Source of the DNA: UBA952 sp044358575
GTDB lineage: Bacteria; Bacteroidota; Bacteroidia; Flavobacteriales_D; Crocinitomicaceae
Assembly (NCBI GenBank): GCA_044358575.1
Contig: JBIKNN010000007.1
Coordinates: forward strand, 62,001-126,000
Direction: 5' to 3'
DNA length: 64,000 nt
The notes below the pieces were generated by a model. The model saw nothing but the letters and a program-made list of their open reading frames with translations. It made no database searches and was not told where the DNA came from. The position numbers and the translations under genes are program-made. Of the stretch, positions 16,186 to 25,957 are shown in pieces (position 1 is the first letter of the stretch; each line of letters begins with the position of its first letter).

Positions 16186-18243
16186 TTAGTTTTTAGTATC
16201 TGCCTTTTTATATTCTTCTAAACCTTTCTCTAGCCAGGCTTTAAAATCAGTAGCATTGCCATGGTGTTCGTAGTCTGCCGACCCAATATCTAAATCTTCA
16301 TTCTGTGGACCCAATAAACGGTAATAAGGCTGTGTATTACTTTTGTATCGAGTAGTTTGCAAATAACTCCATTTGTGACCAATTTGAGTGATTTTCATTT
16401 TTTTACCCGGCGCATATTCTAATTCCTTATGTTCGGAAACAGGCAGGGCTGTTTTTTCATCAACATATAACGAAACAATAACCATTTTATCTCGCAGTAT
16501 TTCAATTACTCCGGGCTCACCCCAGACCTTTTCCTCCATTTTTCGACAGTTGACACATGCATGTCCAGTAAAATCAACAAAAAGAGGTTTTTGTACTTCT
16601 TTTGCATACGCCTCAGCTTTTTCTAGATCATGAAATACCATAATGTTTTGAGGTCCAAGATGCATGTCATTATTTTCGGAATGAGAATTCGTATTTTCTG
16701 AAGATCCAATTCCACTTGGAGATTCGCTGTAAGAAAGTGGTGGAGGAAAGCCACTGATTAATTTTAGAGGAGCTCCCCACATACCTGGAATTAAGTAGAT
16801 GACAAACACTAAACATGTACTGGCTAATAAAGTCCTAAATACAGATAGTTTTTCAGTTGGGCTATCGTGTGGAAGTCGAATAAAACCAAAAAGATAAATT
16901 GTTAGTACAGCAAATAATCCAATCCAAATCGCTAGGAATAATTCTCTTTCCAAGAAATGACCTTGCACCACTAAATCTGCATTTGAAAGAAATTTGAAAG
17001 CCAACGCAAGTTCCAAAAACCCGAGAAATACTTTAACAGTATTTAACCAACCACCAGATTTAGGAAGTGCATTCATCCATCCTGGAAAAGCAGCAAATAA
17101 AGTAAATGGAATAGCCAAGGCCAATGAAAACCCAAACATTCCGACAAATGGTGCAATTCCGCCTATTGTTGCAGATTCAACTAATAAAGTACCAACAATT
17201 GGTCCTGTACATGAGAAGGATACTAGCGCAAGAGCTAAGGCCATAAAAAAGATTCCAATAAATCCTCCTTTATCTGATGCTTTATCAGCTTTGTTTAGCC
17301 ATGAGCTTGGCAACATGATTTCAAAAGCTCCTAAAAATGAAATGGCAAATACAACTAGAAGAACAAAGAAAAGCAAGTTAAACCAAACATTTGTGGATAG
17401 TGCATTCAATGCTGAAGGGCCAAATATTGTAGTGACAATAGTTCCTAAAATCACATAGATAGCAATTATAGAAAAACCATAAAGTATTGCATTTCTTATA
17501 CCCTCAGATTTTGATTTACTTTTTTTTGTGAAAAAACTTACCGTCATTGGGATCATTGGAAAAACGCATGGAGTGAGTAGGGCAGCAAAACCACTTAAGA
17601 AGGAAATAATGAAAATAAGCCACATTGATTTTTTAGTTTCAGGTGTTTTTTTAACAGATATTTTTTTGACAGGTATTTTTTTTGAAGGTGGAATAGTTTC
17701 TTTGACTATTTCCGTTGCTGTATTTGATGCTACAGTGTCAACTTTTTTTTCGGATATAGTGTCTTTCTCAACAGCTAATTTATATCCTTTAACACTAAGG
17801 GAAAATGGGTATTCGTGGGGCATCAAACATTTTCCAGCTTCATCGCAAACTTGAAAGGAGAATACACCGGAAACATTAAAATCAATATTTGAGTTGATTA
17901 AAATTTTTCTTTTCATCGTGAGTGAACCCTTGTGATGACTTTGCATTTCGCCAATATCCTCATCAATGTATTGCATTGGCATTGGCTCAATAGTTTCTTT
18001 AATAGTAAAATTTTTATTTTTTGTTAGATTGATTTCTGTTGGTTTAGCAAAAGATCCTTTGGGACGTTTATTGGAATTGATATGCCATCCTGGAATGATA
18101 TTGATTTTTGCAACAACAAAGGCCTCATTATTTTTTTGTTCAATTGAAAAATTTACTTTCACTACATCCTCATGATTTATTATTTGAGAAAATAAAAAAT
18201 TAAGTTGCAATAAAAAAGTAATTAAACCAAGGTATTTTTTCAT
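16186..18243 (-). CDS. dsbD: Thiol:disulfide interchange protein DsbD
   Basis: Carries electrons from cytoplasmic thioredoxin across the inner membrane to periplasmic thiol proteins. It has 685 residues. The signal peptide (1-20) and a DsbD-alpha-like domain with a Cys pair (about 130-140, CDEAGKC) come first. Eight hydrophobic segments follow (about 205-500) with the CVFPM and SCTGP cysteines. The C-terminal thioredoxin-like domain has Cys563/Cys566 in HACVNCRKM. A Lys/Thr-rich linker separates alpha and membrane domains. A lone alpha-like protein is encoded 6 bases upstream, so the two form an operon and may act in sequence. Confidence 0.92.
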   Translation of the reverse strand: MKKYLGLITFLLQLNFLFSQIINHEDVVKVNFSIEQKNNEAFVVAKINIIPGWHINSNKRPKGSFAKPTEINLTKNKNFTIKETIEPMPMQYIDEDIGEMQSHHKGSLTMKRKILINSNIDFNVSGVFSFQVCDEAGKCLMPHEYPFSLSVKGYKLAVEKDTISEKKVDTVASNTATEIVKETIPPSKKIPVKKISVKKTPETKKSMWLIFIISFLSGFAALLTPCVFPMIPMTVSFFTKKSKSKSEGIRNAILYGFSIIAIYVILGTIVTTIFGPSALNALSTNVWFNLLFFVLLVVFAISFLGAFEIMLPSSWLNKADKASDKGGFIGIFFMALALALVSFSCTGPIVGTLLVESATIGGIAPFVGMFGFSLALAIPFTLFAAFPGWMNALPKSGGWLNTVKVFLGFLELALAFKFLSNADLVVQGHFLERELFLAIWIGLFAVLTIYLFGFIRLPHDSPTEKLSVFRTLLASTCLVFVIYLIPGMWGAPLKLISGFPPPLSYSESPSGIGSSENTNSHSENNDMHLGPQNIMVFHDLEKAEAYAKEVQKPLFVDFTGHACVNCRKMEEKVWGEPGVIEILRDKMVIVSLYVDEKTALPVSEHKELEYAPGKKMKITQIGHKWSYLQTTRYKSNTQPYYRLLGPQNEDLDIGSADYEHHGNATDFKAWLEKGLEEYKKADTKN

Positions 18244-18249
18244 GTAATT

Positions 18250-18681
18250 TTAGTTTATAATTATTTCAAATGGAACTTCAATAGGAGGAAGGCATTGTGT
18301 GTCATTGCAGACCATGTATTGAACGCTTCCTTTTATTTGATTTGTATTTTTTAGTTTTATTTTTTGAAATGCTAAGTAGGAATTTTCGAAAAGATACACT
18401 TTTGAATCAAAATTTACATCAAAAATTTCGTGAGGAACCAGTTTTTCTTCACATTTACCAATTAGTTTTAAGCCATTTTTTTTATTTATGTTAACAGTCA
18501 CAGGAATTGGTCCAGAATTGGCTGGTGTTTTTTGAGAGTAAAGGTGCCAACCTTCGTCAATAGTTCCATTAATAAGAATGATTGAGTTGACATTATCGTA
18601 GGTAAAGCTCCAAGCTACATGGTTTTGCGCAATCAAAAGAGAAGTGCATTGTAGAAAAAAGAAAAAAAGAAAAAAAGGCAT
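18250..18681 (-). CDS. Stand-alone DsbD alpha-like (DsbD N-terminal domain) protein
   Basis: A secreted protein of about 143 residues, from the ATG at 18681. An upstream ATG at 18720 would add 13 residues and extend the signal peptide. A hydrophobic signal (FFLFFFFLQCTSLLIAQ) is followed by the immunoglobulin-like DsbD-alpha fold: GTIDEGWHLYSQ near the start and MVCNDTQCLPP near the end. The two cysteines of CNDTQC match the redox pair of DsbD-alpha. It lies directly upstream of full-length dsbD, so it may accept electrons from the membrane domain or serve as an alternative periplasmic partner. That role is inferred. Confidence 0.82.
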   Translation of the reverse strand: MPFFLFFFFLQCTSLLIAQNHVAWSFTYDNVNSIILINGTIDEGWHLYSQKTPANSGPIPVTVNINKKNGLKLIGKCEEKLVPHEIFDVNFDSKVYLFENSYLAFQKIKLKNTNQIKGSVQYMVCNDTQCLPPIEVPFEIIIN

Positions 18682-18777
18682 TTTTTTTAATAGAAGGAGA
18701 TAAAATAAATGATATTTCAAATTTACAAAAAAAAATATATAAAATGAAATTTCTAGGATTTCTATAAAATGGGATTC

Positions 18778-19797
18778 TTACCAATCCATTCTAGCTTTTG
18801 CACTAACAGCTTGTGTTGCAAAATCCCCTGAATCAAAGAGAAATTTTCCCGTAATTGCAATCATTGCTGCATTGTCTGTACAATATTCAAATTTAGGTAT
18901 GTAAACTTTCCAATTGTCCATTTTTTTTTCATTTAATGCTTTTCTGAGCTCACTATTTGCTGAAACGCCTCCTGCTAAGGCAACTTGATGGATACCTGTT
19001 TGTTGAACAGCCATCTCAAGTTTTTTAATAAGAATACTGACAATCGATTTTTGTATTGAAGCGCATAAATCATTGCGATTTTCTTCAATAAAATTTGGGT
19101 TTTCTTTTTGTGCATCACGAATACTGTATAAAATAGATGTTTTTAATCCACTGAAACTAAAATCAAGTCCTTGTATTCGTGGCTTTGAGAAAGTGAATTT
19201 ATTGGGATTTCCTAATTGAGCAAATTTATCAATTAATGGTCCTCCAGGATAATAAAAACCCAACATTTTTGCTGCTTTATCAAATGCTTCTCCGGCTGCA
19301 TCATCGATTGTTTTTCCTAAAATTGACATTTTTAAGTGACTTTCTACCAATACGATTTGTGTATGACCTCCAGAAACAGTTAAACATAAAAAAGGAAAAG
19401 TAGGTTTTTCTTTCTCCGTATCGTCGATAAAATGGGCTAAAATATGCGCTTTCATATGGTGGACTGCAAGCAAAGGAATATTTCTGGCAAGAGCAAATGA
19501 TTTTGCAAAAGAAGTGCCGACAACCAGTGAGCCAAGAAGTCCAGGTCCTTGAGTAAATGCTATTGCTTGTATGTCTTTTAGCGTGATTCCTGCTTGTTTA
19601 ATTGCTCGTTTTACAACAGGCAAAATATTCTCTTGATGTGCTCTCGAAGCCAATTCTGGAACCACGCCTCCGTATTTCTCATGAATCAATTGAGTCGCTG
19701 TAACATTTGACAAGATTTTTGTTCCAGCCAAAATAGCTGCTGATGTATCATCGCACGAGGATTCAATTCCGAGTATAATTGTATTGTTTACAGCCAA
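18778..19797 (-). CDS. tsaD: tRNA N6-adenosine threonylcarbamoyltransferase
   Basis: Transfers threonylcarbamoyl from TC-AMP to A37 of ANN-decoding tRNAs, with TsaB and TsaE (not in the window). The 339 residues match the family. Markers are GIESSCDDTSAAI at the start, the metal ligands His114 and His118 (HHMKAH), VSGGHTQIVLV, and the late CTDNAAMIA. It is probably essential. Its start codon lies 27 bases from the divergent tamB start, so the two promoters must overlap or lie inside the genes. Confidence 0.95.
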   Translation of the reverse strand: MAVNNTIILGIESSCDDTSAAILAGTKILSNVTATQLIHEKYGGVVPELASRAHQENILPVVKRAIKQAGITLKDIQAIAFTQGPGLLGSLVVGTSFAKSFALARNIPLLAVHHMKAHILAHFIDDTEKEKPTFPFLCLTVSGGHTQIVLVESHLKMSILGKTIDDAAGEAFDKAAKMLGFYYPGGPLIDKFAQLGNPNKFTFSKPRIQGLDFSFSGLKTSILYSIRDAQKENPNFIEENRNDLCASIQKSIVSILIKKLEMAVQQTGIHQVALAGGVSANSELRKALNEKKMDNWKVYIPKFEYCTDNAAMIAITGKFLFDSGDFATQAVSAKARMDW

Positions 19798-19824
19798 AAG
19801 ATTCTTAAATTTGTTATTGAAGGT

Positions 19825-22800
19825 ATGGTAAAATTAAAGAAAATAGCGATTAATTCATTGGGTATATTTTTTGAATACTTGCTCATCTGTATAATCATAT
19901 TTGCTTTTCTCATACGGACAAGTACTTTTCAGAGCTTTTTAGCTCATAAAGTTGTAAATTATCTTTCCGATGAATTAAACACAAAAATTGAAATAAAAGG
20001 TATTGAAATCATACTTTTTGATAAACTTTCTCTAAATGGCGTTCTAATTTTAGACATGAAGAAGGACACGCTTCTTACTGCAGAATCTATTCTTTTGACT
20101 TTAGATGATTTTGATCTTACTAAAAATAGTTTTGATATTGGAAAAGTTGAATTCAATAAGGGTTCAATATATCTTAATCGAACTGAGAAAAATGGAGCTT
20201 TTAATTATGCATTTTTGGTAGACTATTTCTCGAGTAATAAAAAGAAAACAAAATCAAAAAAAATAGAACTTTGTGCAAAAAATATTTCTCTTTCTGATTT
20301 CTCATTTCGTTTCGATGATTTCCGTGTAAAGTCTCAAAAATATGGAGTTGATTTTGCTCACTTGCATTTAAAAAATATTGAAGTAAATCTTCGTGATTTA
20401 GCTTTACAAGGCGAAACGATAAAACTTCAAATTCAGGACTTCAAATGTAATGAAAAATCAGGCTTTAATCTCGGAGAATTAAGAGCTGGATTAATAATTG
20501 GACCTAAGGGGATATTTCTAAATAAGTTTCACTTAATAAGTAATGAAACAAATTTAAGCGCAAATAAATTGAATTTGATTTTTAGAAATTGGTCTGCTTT
20601 TTCATCTTTTTCCGATTCTGTAATTTTTGATGTTGAAATTAATCCTAGTATTGTTTCATTCAAAGATATTTCATATTTCGCAACAGATTTAGAAGGAATG
20701 AATTCTAAAATTAAAATTAGTGCAAGTATCAAAAATCCTGTAAGTTCTTTAGTGTTAAATAATCTTAATTTACATTTTGGAAAAGAGTCTTTTTTTAAAG
20801 GAAAAATAGCTTTGCCGAATTTCAGTATTGGCGATCGAGGAGTTTTAGATGCAAAGATTTCAAAATCTCTTTTAACACTTAAAGATATTCAAGCTTTTGC
20901 TCTACCGAAATCAATGGCCCCATTAAAAATAGATGATGCTATATCTAAACTTGAATTTTTTAATATTTCTAATGCTTCATTAGTTGGTCAAATAGATCAT
21001 TTTAATCTTGGATTAGACAATTTAGAAACAGCATTAGGATCTGTTTCTTTGAAATCTAATTATATATTTGAAAATAATGATTTAGCATTTAAATTCACAC
21101 CGCAAAATCCGAATTTGTCTGCTATAAACTTTAAGAATTTTAATCTTGGTTATCTAATTAATAATTCTGATTTAGGTTTTATTGATGGGGTGATTCAAGT
21201 CGATGGAATGTTAAAATCTTCTGGTGAGCTAGTGCTTCCAAACATAAATGCATCGATCACAAAAATTGATTACGATAAATATTCTTATCAAAATATTAGA
21301 ATTAATAAAGCTAGTTTTTTAAATGATGTATTCTATGGTGATTTTGTAATAGATGACCCCAATGTGAAACTAAGTTATGTTGGAGATATTTGCATTGCCG
21401 GCATGCCTAATTATGATTTTACAATGAATATTGAGCACATAAATTTGGCTGCATTGAATTTAGTTAAGGGTAGAAATTCTCATATTTCAGCTGAAATAGC
21501 GTGCAATTTTTCAGGTACAAATTTCGAATTAGCTTCTGGTACAATTAATATTAATAATTTTGATTATTCTGAAACTCAAGAGATTTTATCCATTCCTTAT
21601 TTTAATCTAGATTTTTCTAGAACAAAGATTAGTGATTATTTTGAAATTAATAGTTCAGCTTTTAATGCAGTTATAATTGGAAAAATAGATTATAAAACTG
21701 TAATAAATGATATTATAAGTGAACTATCGATTTTAATCCCATCCACAAACAATATCAAAAATAAAGTAAATTCTAGAAGGAATAATAGCGATTTCACTTT
21801 TGATATAATAACAGGTGAAATAAATGATATACTCCCAATCTTTTTTTCCGAAATAAAAATTGCACCTGGACTTGGTTTAAAGGGTAATTTTAGCCCTAAG
21901 GGTTTAGATATTGCAATTACTTCGGATTATTTTGCATATCAAGATTTAGAATTAAATAATATACATTTCACACAAGAAATATCAGATAATAGTACAAATG
22001 GCAACTTATTTATTGAGTCTTTTTCTTTAAATGATTCTTTAAAGTTCAATAATTTACTTTTTGAGAATTCTGGTACCAAAGGGTTATTTAATTCTTCTTT
22101 GTCTTGGGATAGAGAACTAAATAGTTTTTCAGAGATTAAATGGCAAACAAAAATTTTGGGTGAAAATAATTTTAATTTTTTATTGCAGCCTTCATTTTTC
22201 TCATTAATTGGTCTTCGTTGGGAAATTGCTAATGAATCTGAAATATCTCTTACTCCAGACGATTTGTATATCTCAAATTTTAAATTATCTCGTTATGATC
22301 AAATAATTAAGATTGATGGTTGCTTGTCTAAAAATGATTATGATAATTTAAAAATGGATGTTGAGAAATTAGATTTAGATGAATTAAGCACAGTCTTAAG
22401 TTTTCCAAAAAAATTAAAGGGGAGTATTTCTGGTTGGGGTATGATTTCAAATCCATATTTAAACTTTAAGTATTCAGGTGATATTTCTCTTAAAGATTTT
22501 TTTCTTGATGACCAAGAGATTGGAAATGTTTTAATTCAAACTGATTGGAGTGATTTAAGAAATAGCATACTTTTAAATGGTTTACTTGATTATAGAGATC
22601 ACCCTACACTAGATTTTGGAGGTGCTTATTTCATTAACACCAATCAACTTGATTTGATTTTGAAATTTAAAGATACAGATATTCAGTTTGCTAATTCTTT
22701 TCTCGATCCAAGTATTGCTAAAGACTTAAATGGAAAGATACAAGGATTTCTTACTGTAAAAGGCAAGCCAGATAGACCAAAATTAGCTGGTAAAATTAAT

Positions 22801-24354
22801 ATTGATCAAGGATCTATTATGGTTGAGTTGTTGGGTGTTAAATATAAGTTTAACGGAAAAATTGATGTAATTGAAGATGGGTTTTTAATAAATAATTTGC
22901 CGATAAAAGATGAGGATGGTAATATTGCATCGATGGTTGGTACAATTTACCATAAAGACTTCAAAGGATTTAATTTTGATTTGAACTTAAATTTTGAGGA
23001 TGATTTGTCTAAAAGAGATCTTTTAAAACCTCGGAGAGTTATCCCTTTAGATCAATTTATGGTTTTAAATACAAACTATAAAGATGGCGATGTTTATTTT
23101 GGAAAAGCTTACGCAAGAGGCACAGCAAATATTTCAGGAACAGCAAATAAACTAGATATTCTTGTTGACTTAGAGACAAAAAAAGGGACATTGATTAATT
23201 TCCCAATGTATGGTGTTTCAGATATTGAAGAATCAGAAGATTTTATCCAATTTGTTCAGAAAGGAATTAATAATGCAATCGTTGAAGATAAAATAAACTT
23301 TTCAGGCGTCAATCTTGATTTGAAATTTAAAGTAACACCAGACAGCTATTTAAAATTAATTTTTGATGAATTTTCTGGTGATGAAATTACAGCAAAAGGT
23401 TTTGGAGAAATAAATATGAAATTAGATCAGTTGGATCATTTGACAATGAACGGAACATATAATATTGTGAAAGGAAGTAAGTATAATTTTGTGATGATGG
23501 GCATTAATCAGCCTTTTAATATTGATGAAGGATCTTCTATTTCATGGAATGGTGATGTTTTGGATGCTAATCTTGATATTAAAACATCAATAGATTTAAA
23601 GAAAATTTCTATTTTGGAGTTAAGCCCAGAAACTGCTGATAAGTCACTTTTAAATCAAGATGTATTCTGTTATTTAAATCTATCAGATAAACTGTTAAAG
23701 CCAACGATTACATTTGATATTGCAGCTCCCAAAGCACCAGAAACAGGAAAAGCTTTGATTAGAAGGGTAACAAATGAACAAGATGAATTAAATCGTCAGT
23801 TTTTTTCTCTTTTGCTAGTCCGAAAATTCCAACCATTAAAAGGCACAGTTACGGCTAATGGTTCATCAGCAATTGATTTAGTTGAATCTCAAATAAATGC
23901 AGCTCTTGGTAAATTATCAGATAGCTATAAATTAAATGTTGATTATGGAGCAGATAAGGTTGCTGGTGATAATTCTGTTGAGCTAGGAGTTAAAACAGGT
24001 TTACTCAATGACCGCTTAATTGTCTCTGGAAGTTTTGGAGTAGAAAATAAAACGGATGGTGAGAGTGGCACAAATAAGAGTTCTACTCAGAGTTCACTTA
24101 TTGGTGATGTAAACATTGAATATTTGATCAATGAAAAAGGTACTTTTCGTGTAAATGTTTTTAATCAATCAAATGCAAATTCTGTAAATGAAAATTCAGG
24201 TCCATATACGCAAGGTGCAGGTATTTCATACCATGAGGAATTTAATTCTTGGAAAGATTTTGAATTATTTCAAGCCTTTCTAGATATTTTTAGAAAGAAA
24301 GAGAAAAAACATTTTAAAAATAAAAAAGTGAAAAAAAAGCTTCCAACTTTGTAG
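19825..24354 (+). CDS. tamB: TamB-type translocation and assembly module protein (DUF490)
   Basis: A very large (1509-residue) inner-membrane-anchored periplasmic protein. Residues 12-32 are an uncleaved signal anchor. The long middle consists of repeated beta strands expected to form the hydrophobic groove of bridge-like lipid-transfer (AsmA/TamB) proteins. The conserved DUF490 domain occupies about 1080-1460 (FVMMGINQPFNIDEGS; LLLVRKFQPLKG). The family moves phospholipids or assists outer-membrane protein assembly between the membranes. No TamA-like gene is adjacent; Bacteroidota TamB usually lacks a classical TamA beside it. The C-terminus ends in a Lys-rich tail of about 20 residues. Regulation is not evident. 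Confidence 0.9.
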   Translation: MVKLKKIAINSLGIFFEYLLICIIIFAFLIRTSTFQSFLAHKVVNYLSDELNTKIEIKGIEIILFDKLSLNGVLILDMKKDTLLTAESILLTLDDFDLTKNSFDIGKVEFNKGSIYLNRTEKNGAFNYAFLVDYFSSNKKKTKSKKIELCAKNISLSDFSFRFDDFRVKSQKYGVDFAHLHLKNIEVNLRDLALQGETIKLQIQDFKCNEKSGFNLGELRAGLIIGPKGIFLNKFHLISNETNLSANKLNLIFRNWSAFSSFSDSVIFDVEINPSIVSFKDISYFATDLEGMNSKIKISASIKNPVSSLVLNNLNLHFGKESFFKGKIALPNFSIGDRGVLDAKISKSLLTLKDIQAFALPKSMAPLKIDDAISKLEFFNISNASLVGQIDHFNLGLDNLETALGSVSLKSNYIFENNDLAFKFTPQNPNLSAINFKNFNLGYLINNSDLGFIDGVIQVDGMLKSSGELVLPNINASITKIDYDKYSYQNIRINKASFLNDVFYGDFVIDDPNVKLSYVGDICIAGMPNYDFTMNIEHINLAALNLVKGRNSHISAEIACNFSGTNFELASGTININNFDYSETQEILSIPYFNLDFSRTKISDYFEINSSAFNAVIIGKIDYKTVINDIISELSILIPSTNNIKNKVNSRRNNSDFTFDIITGEINDILPIFFSEIKIAPGLGLKGNFSPKGLDIAITSDYFAYQDLELNNIHFTQEISDNSTNGNLFIESFSLNDSLKFNNLLFENSGTKGLFNSSLSWDRELNSFSEIKWQTKILGENNFNFLLQPSFFSLIGLRWEIANESEISLTPDDLYISNFKLSRYDQIIKIDGCLSKNDYDNLKMDVEKLDLDELSTVLSFPKKLKGSISGWGMISNPYLNFKYSGDISLKDFFLDDQEIGNVLIQTDWSDLRNSILLNGLLDYRDHPTLDFGGAYFINTNQLDLILKFKDTDIQFANSFLDPSIAKDLNGKIQGFLTVKGKPDRPKLAGKINIDQGSIMVELLGVKYKFNGKIDVIEDGFLINNLPIKDEDGNIASMVGTIYHKDFKGFNFDLNLNFEDDLSKRDLLKPRRVIPLDQFMVLNTNYKDGDVYFGKAYARGTANISGTANKLDILVDLETKKGTLINFPMYGVSDIEESEDFIQFVQKGINNAIVEDKINFSGVNLDLKFKVTPDSYLKLIFDEFSGDEITAKGFGEINMKLDQLDHLTMNGTYNIVKGSKYNFVMMGINQPFNIDEGSSISWNGDVLDANLDIKTSIDLKKISILELSPETADKSLLNQDVFCYLNLSDKLLKPTITFDIAAPKAPETGKALIRRVTNEQDELNRQFFSLLLVRKFQPLKGTVTANGSSAIDLVESQINAALGKLSDSYKLNVDYGADKVAGDNSVELGVKTGLLNDRLIVSGSFGVENKTDGESGTNKSSTQSSLIGDVNIEYLINEKGTFRVNVFNQSNANSVNENSGPYTQGAGISYHEEFNSWKDFELFQAFLDIFRKKEKKHFKNKKVKKKLPTL

Positions 24355-24405
24355 TTTTTTTTTACTCGAACATAAAAAAAATAATTCATTCAATTAATTT
24401 TAACA

Positions 24406-25890
24406 ATGAAAAAGGTATTAATTGCAAATCGTGGGGAAATAGCAAGACGCGTAATTCGTACACTCAAAATCATGGGTATTAAAAGTGTAGCTATTTATTC
24501 TGATGCTGATAAAACTGCGCCTCATGTTTTGGAAGCAGATGAAGCGGTATATGTTGGTAAAAGTCCTTCTAGTGAAAGTTATTTACAACAAGATTTAATT
24601 TTAAAGCATTGCAAGGATTTAGGTGTTGATGGCATTCATCCTGGCTACGGATTTTTGTCTGAAAACGCAGGCTTTGTTCGTAATGCTAAACTAGCAGGAA
24701 TAAAACTAATTGGTCCTTCTCCTGAATCAATGGAGCTTATGGGGGATAAATTAAGCGCTAAACAAGCAGTAAAGAAATTCAATGTCCCTCTTGTTCCTGG
24801 AGTAGATACTGCTATTTCAGATATCGCTGAGGCAAAACAAATAGCTGAAAAAATTGGTTACCCAATTTTAATTAAAGCTTCTGCTGGAGGAGGTGGAAAA
24901 GGAATGCGCCTAGTAAATAGCACTGCAGAATTTGAAGAACAAATGTCGATGGCTCAAAATGAAGCCCTTTCTTCTTTTGGAGATGATGCGGTTTTTATAG
25001 AGAAATTTGTAGATAAACCTCGTCATGTTGAAATTCAAGTATTTGCAGATCAACATGGAAATGTTGTCTATCTTTTTGAAAGAGAATGTTCTATTCAACG
25101 AAGACATCAAAAGGTTGTTGAAGAAGCTCCAAGTGTTGTTCTAAGTGAAGAATTAAGAAAACAAATGGGTGAGGCCGCAGTTGCGGTTTGTAAAGCATGT
25201 AATTATGAAGGTGCTGGAACTGTAGAATTTCTCTTGGATGCTGAATTAAATTTTTTCTTCTTGGAAATGAATACGCGCCTTCAAGTTGAACATCCTGTAA
25301 CTGAGATGATAACTGGATTAGATTTAGTAGAATGGCAAATTTTAGTTGCTAGAGGGGAACGACTTCCAAAATTACAACCTGAACTTAAAATCAATGGTCA
25401 TGCAATCGAAGTTCGGGTTTATGCTGAAGATTCATTGAATGGTTTTGCGCCTGATATTGGAACATTGAATCGCTACCGAATTCCTGCAGGAAAAAATATT
25501 CGTGTAGACGATGCATTTCTTGAAGGAATGGAAATTCCAATTTATTACGATCCGATGATTGCAAAACTTGTTGTTTGGGGTAAAAATAGAGAAGAGGCAA
25601 TGGGCAGAGCGATTGAAGCAATTGATAATTATCAAATATCTGGTGTGAAAACAACATTGGATTTTGGGAAATATGTTTTGAAACATCCTGCATTTAGGAG
25701 TGGAAATTTTGATACTAATTTTGTTAAACATTATTTTCAAGATCCAAAGGTGATGAGAGAAGCAATGCAAGAAGAGGCCGAAGCTTTGGCACATTCAATT
25801 GATGCTATTTGGAGCGATTTAAAAAAACAAGAGGTAATGGAATATTCTTCACGAGAAATTAGTTCGTCTTGGAAAAATAGAATGGAATAG
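24406..25890 (+). CDS. accC: Biotin carboxylase subunit of acyl-CoA carboxylase
   Basis: ATP-grasp enzyme that carboxylates biotin on its carrier protein. It has 494 residues. MKKVLIANRGEIARRVIRT opens the first domain. ATP-binding KASAGGGGKGMRL follows near 165, then the ECSIQRRHQK core and EMNTRLQVEHPVTE. About 40 residues of extra C-terminal tail follow the usual end, so it is longer than Escherichia coli AccC (449). No accB or carboxyltransferase gene is adjacent. It may serve acetyl-CoA carboxylase, or a propionyl-CoA-type carboxylase; meaB in this window is compatible with the latter. The gene symbol is therefore tentative. Confidence 0.88.
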   Translation: MKKVLIANRGEIARRVIRTLKIMGIKSVAIYSDADKTAPHVLEADEAVYVGKSPSSESYLQQDLILKHCKDLGVDGIHPGYGFLSENAGFVRNAKLAGIKLIGPSPESMELMGDKLSAKQAVKKFNVPLVPGVDTAISDIAEAKQIAEKIGYPILIKASAGGGGKGMRLVNSTAEFEEQMSMAQNEALSSFGDDAVFIEKFVDKPRHVEIQVFADQHGNVVYLFERECSIQRRHQKVVEEAPSVVLSEELRKQMGEAAVAVCKACNYEGAGTVEFLLDAELNFFFLEMNTRLQVEHPVTEMITGLDLVEWQILVARGERLPKLQPELKINGHAIEVRVYAEDSLNGFAPDIGTLNRYRIPAGKNIRVDDAFLEGMEIPIYYDPMIAKLVVWGKNREEAMGRAIEAIDNYQISGVKTTLDFGKYVLKHPAFRSGNFDTNFVKHYFQDPKVMREAMQEEAEALAHSIDAIWSDLKKQEVMEYSSREISSSWKNRME

Positions 25891-25957
25891 ATTTTTTTCT
25901 TCTCTTACTACACTTCTTAAAAAGAAAATCTTACTTTTACGTTCCAAAATTTGAATT

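Noticed and set aside
16994..17458. 154-aa open frame on the plus strand
   Set aside because: It is antisense to the DsbD membrane domain, whose translation fits the family; low-complexity composition and no start context suggest a shadow.
25432..25794. 120-aa minus-strand frame
   Set aside because: Lies wholly inside accC on the other strand and is rich in Phe, Cys and Ile; no likeness to any family.
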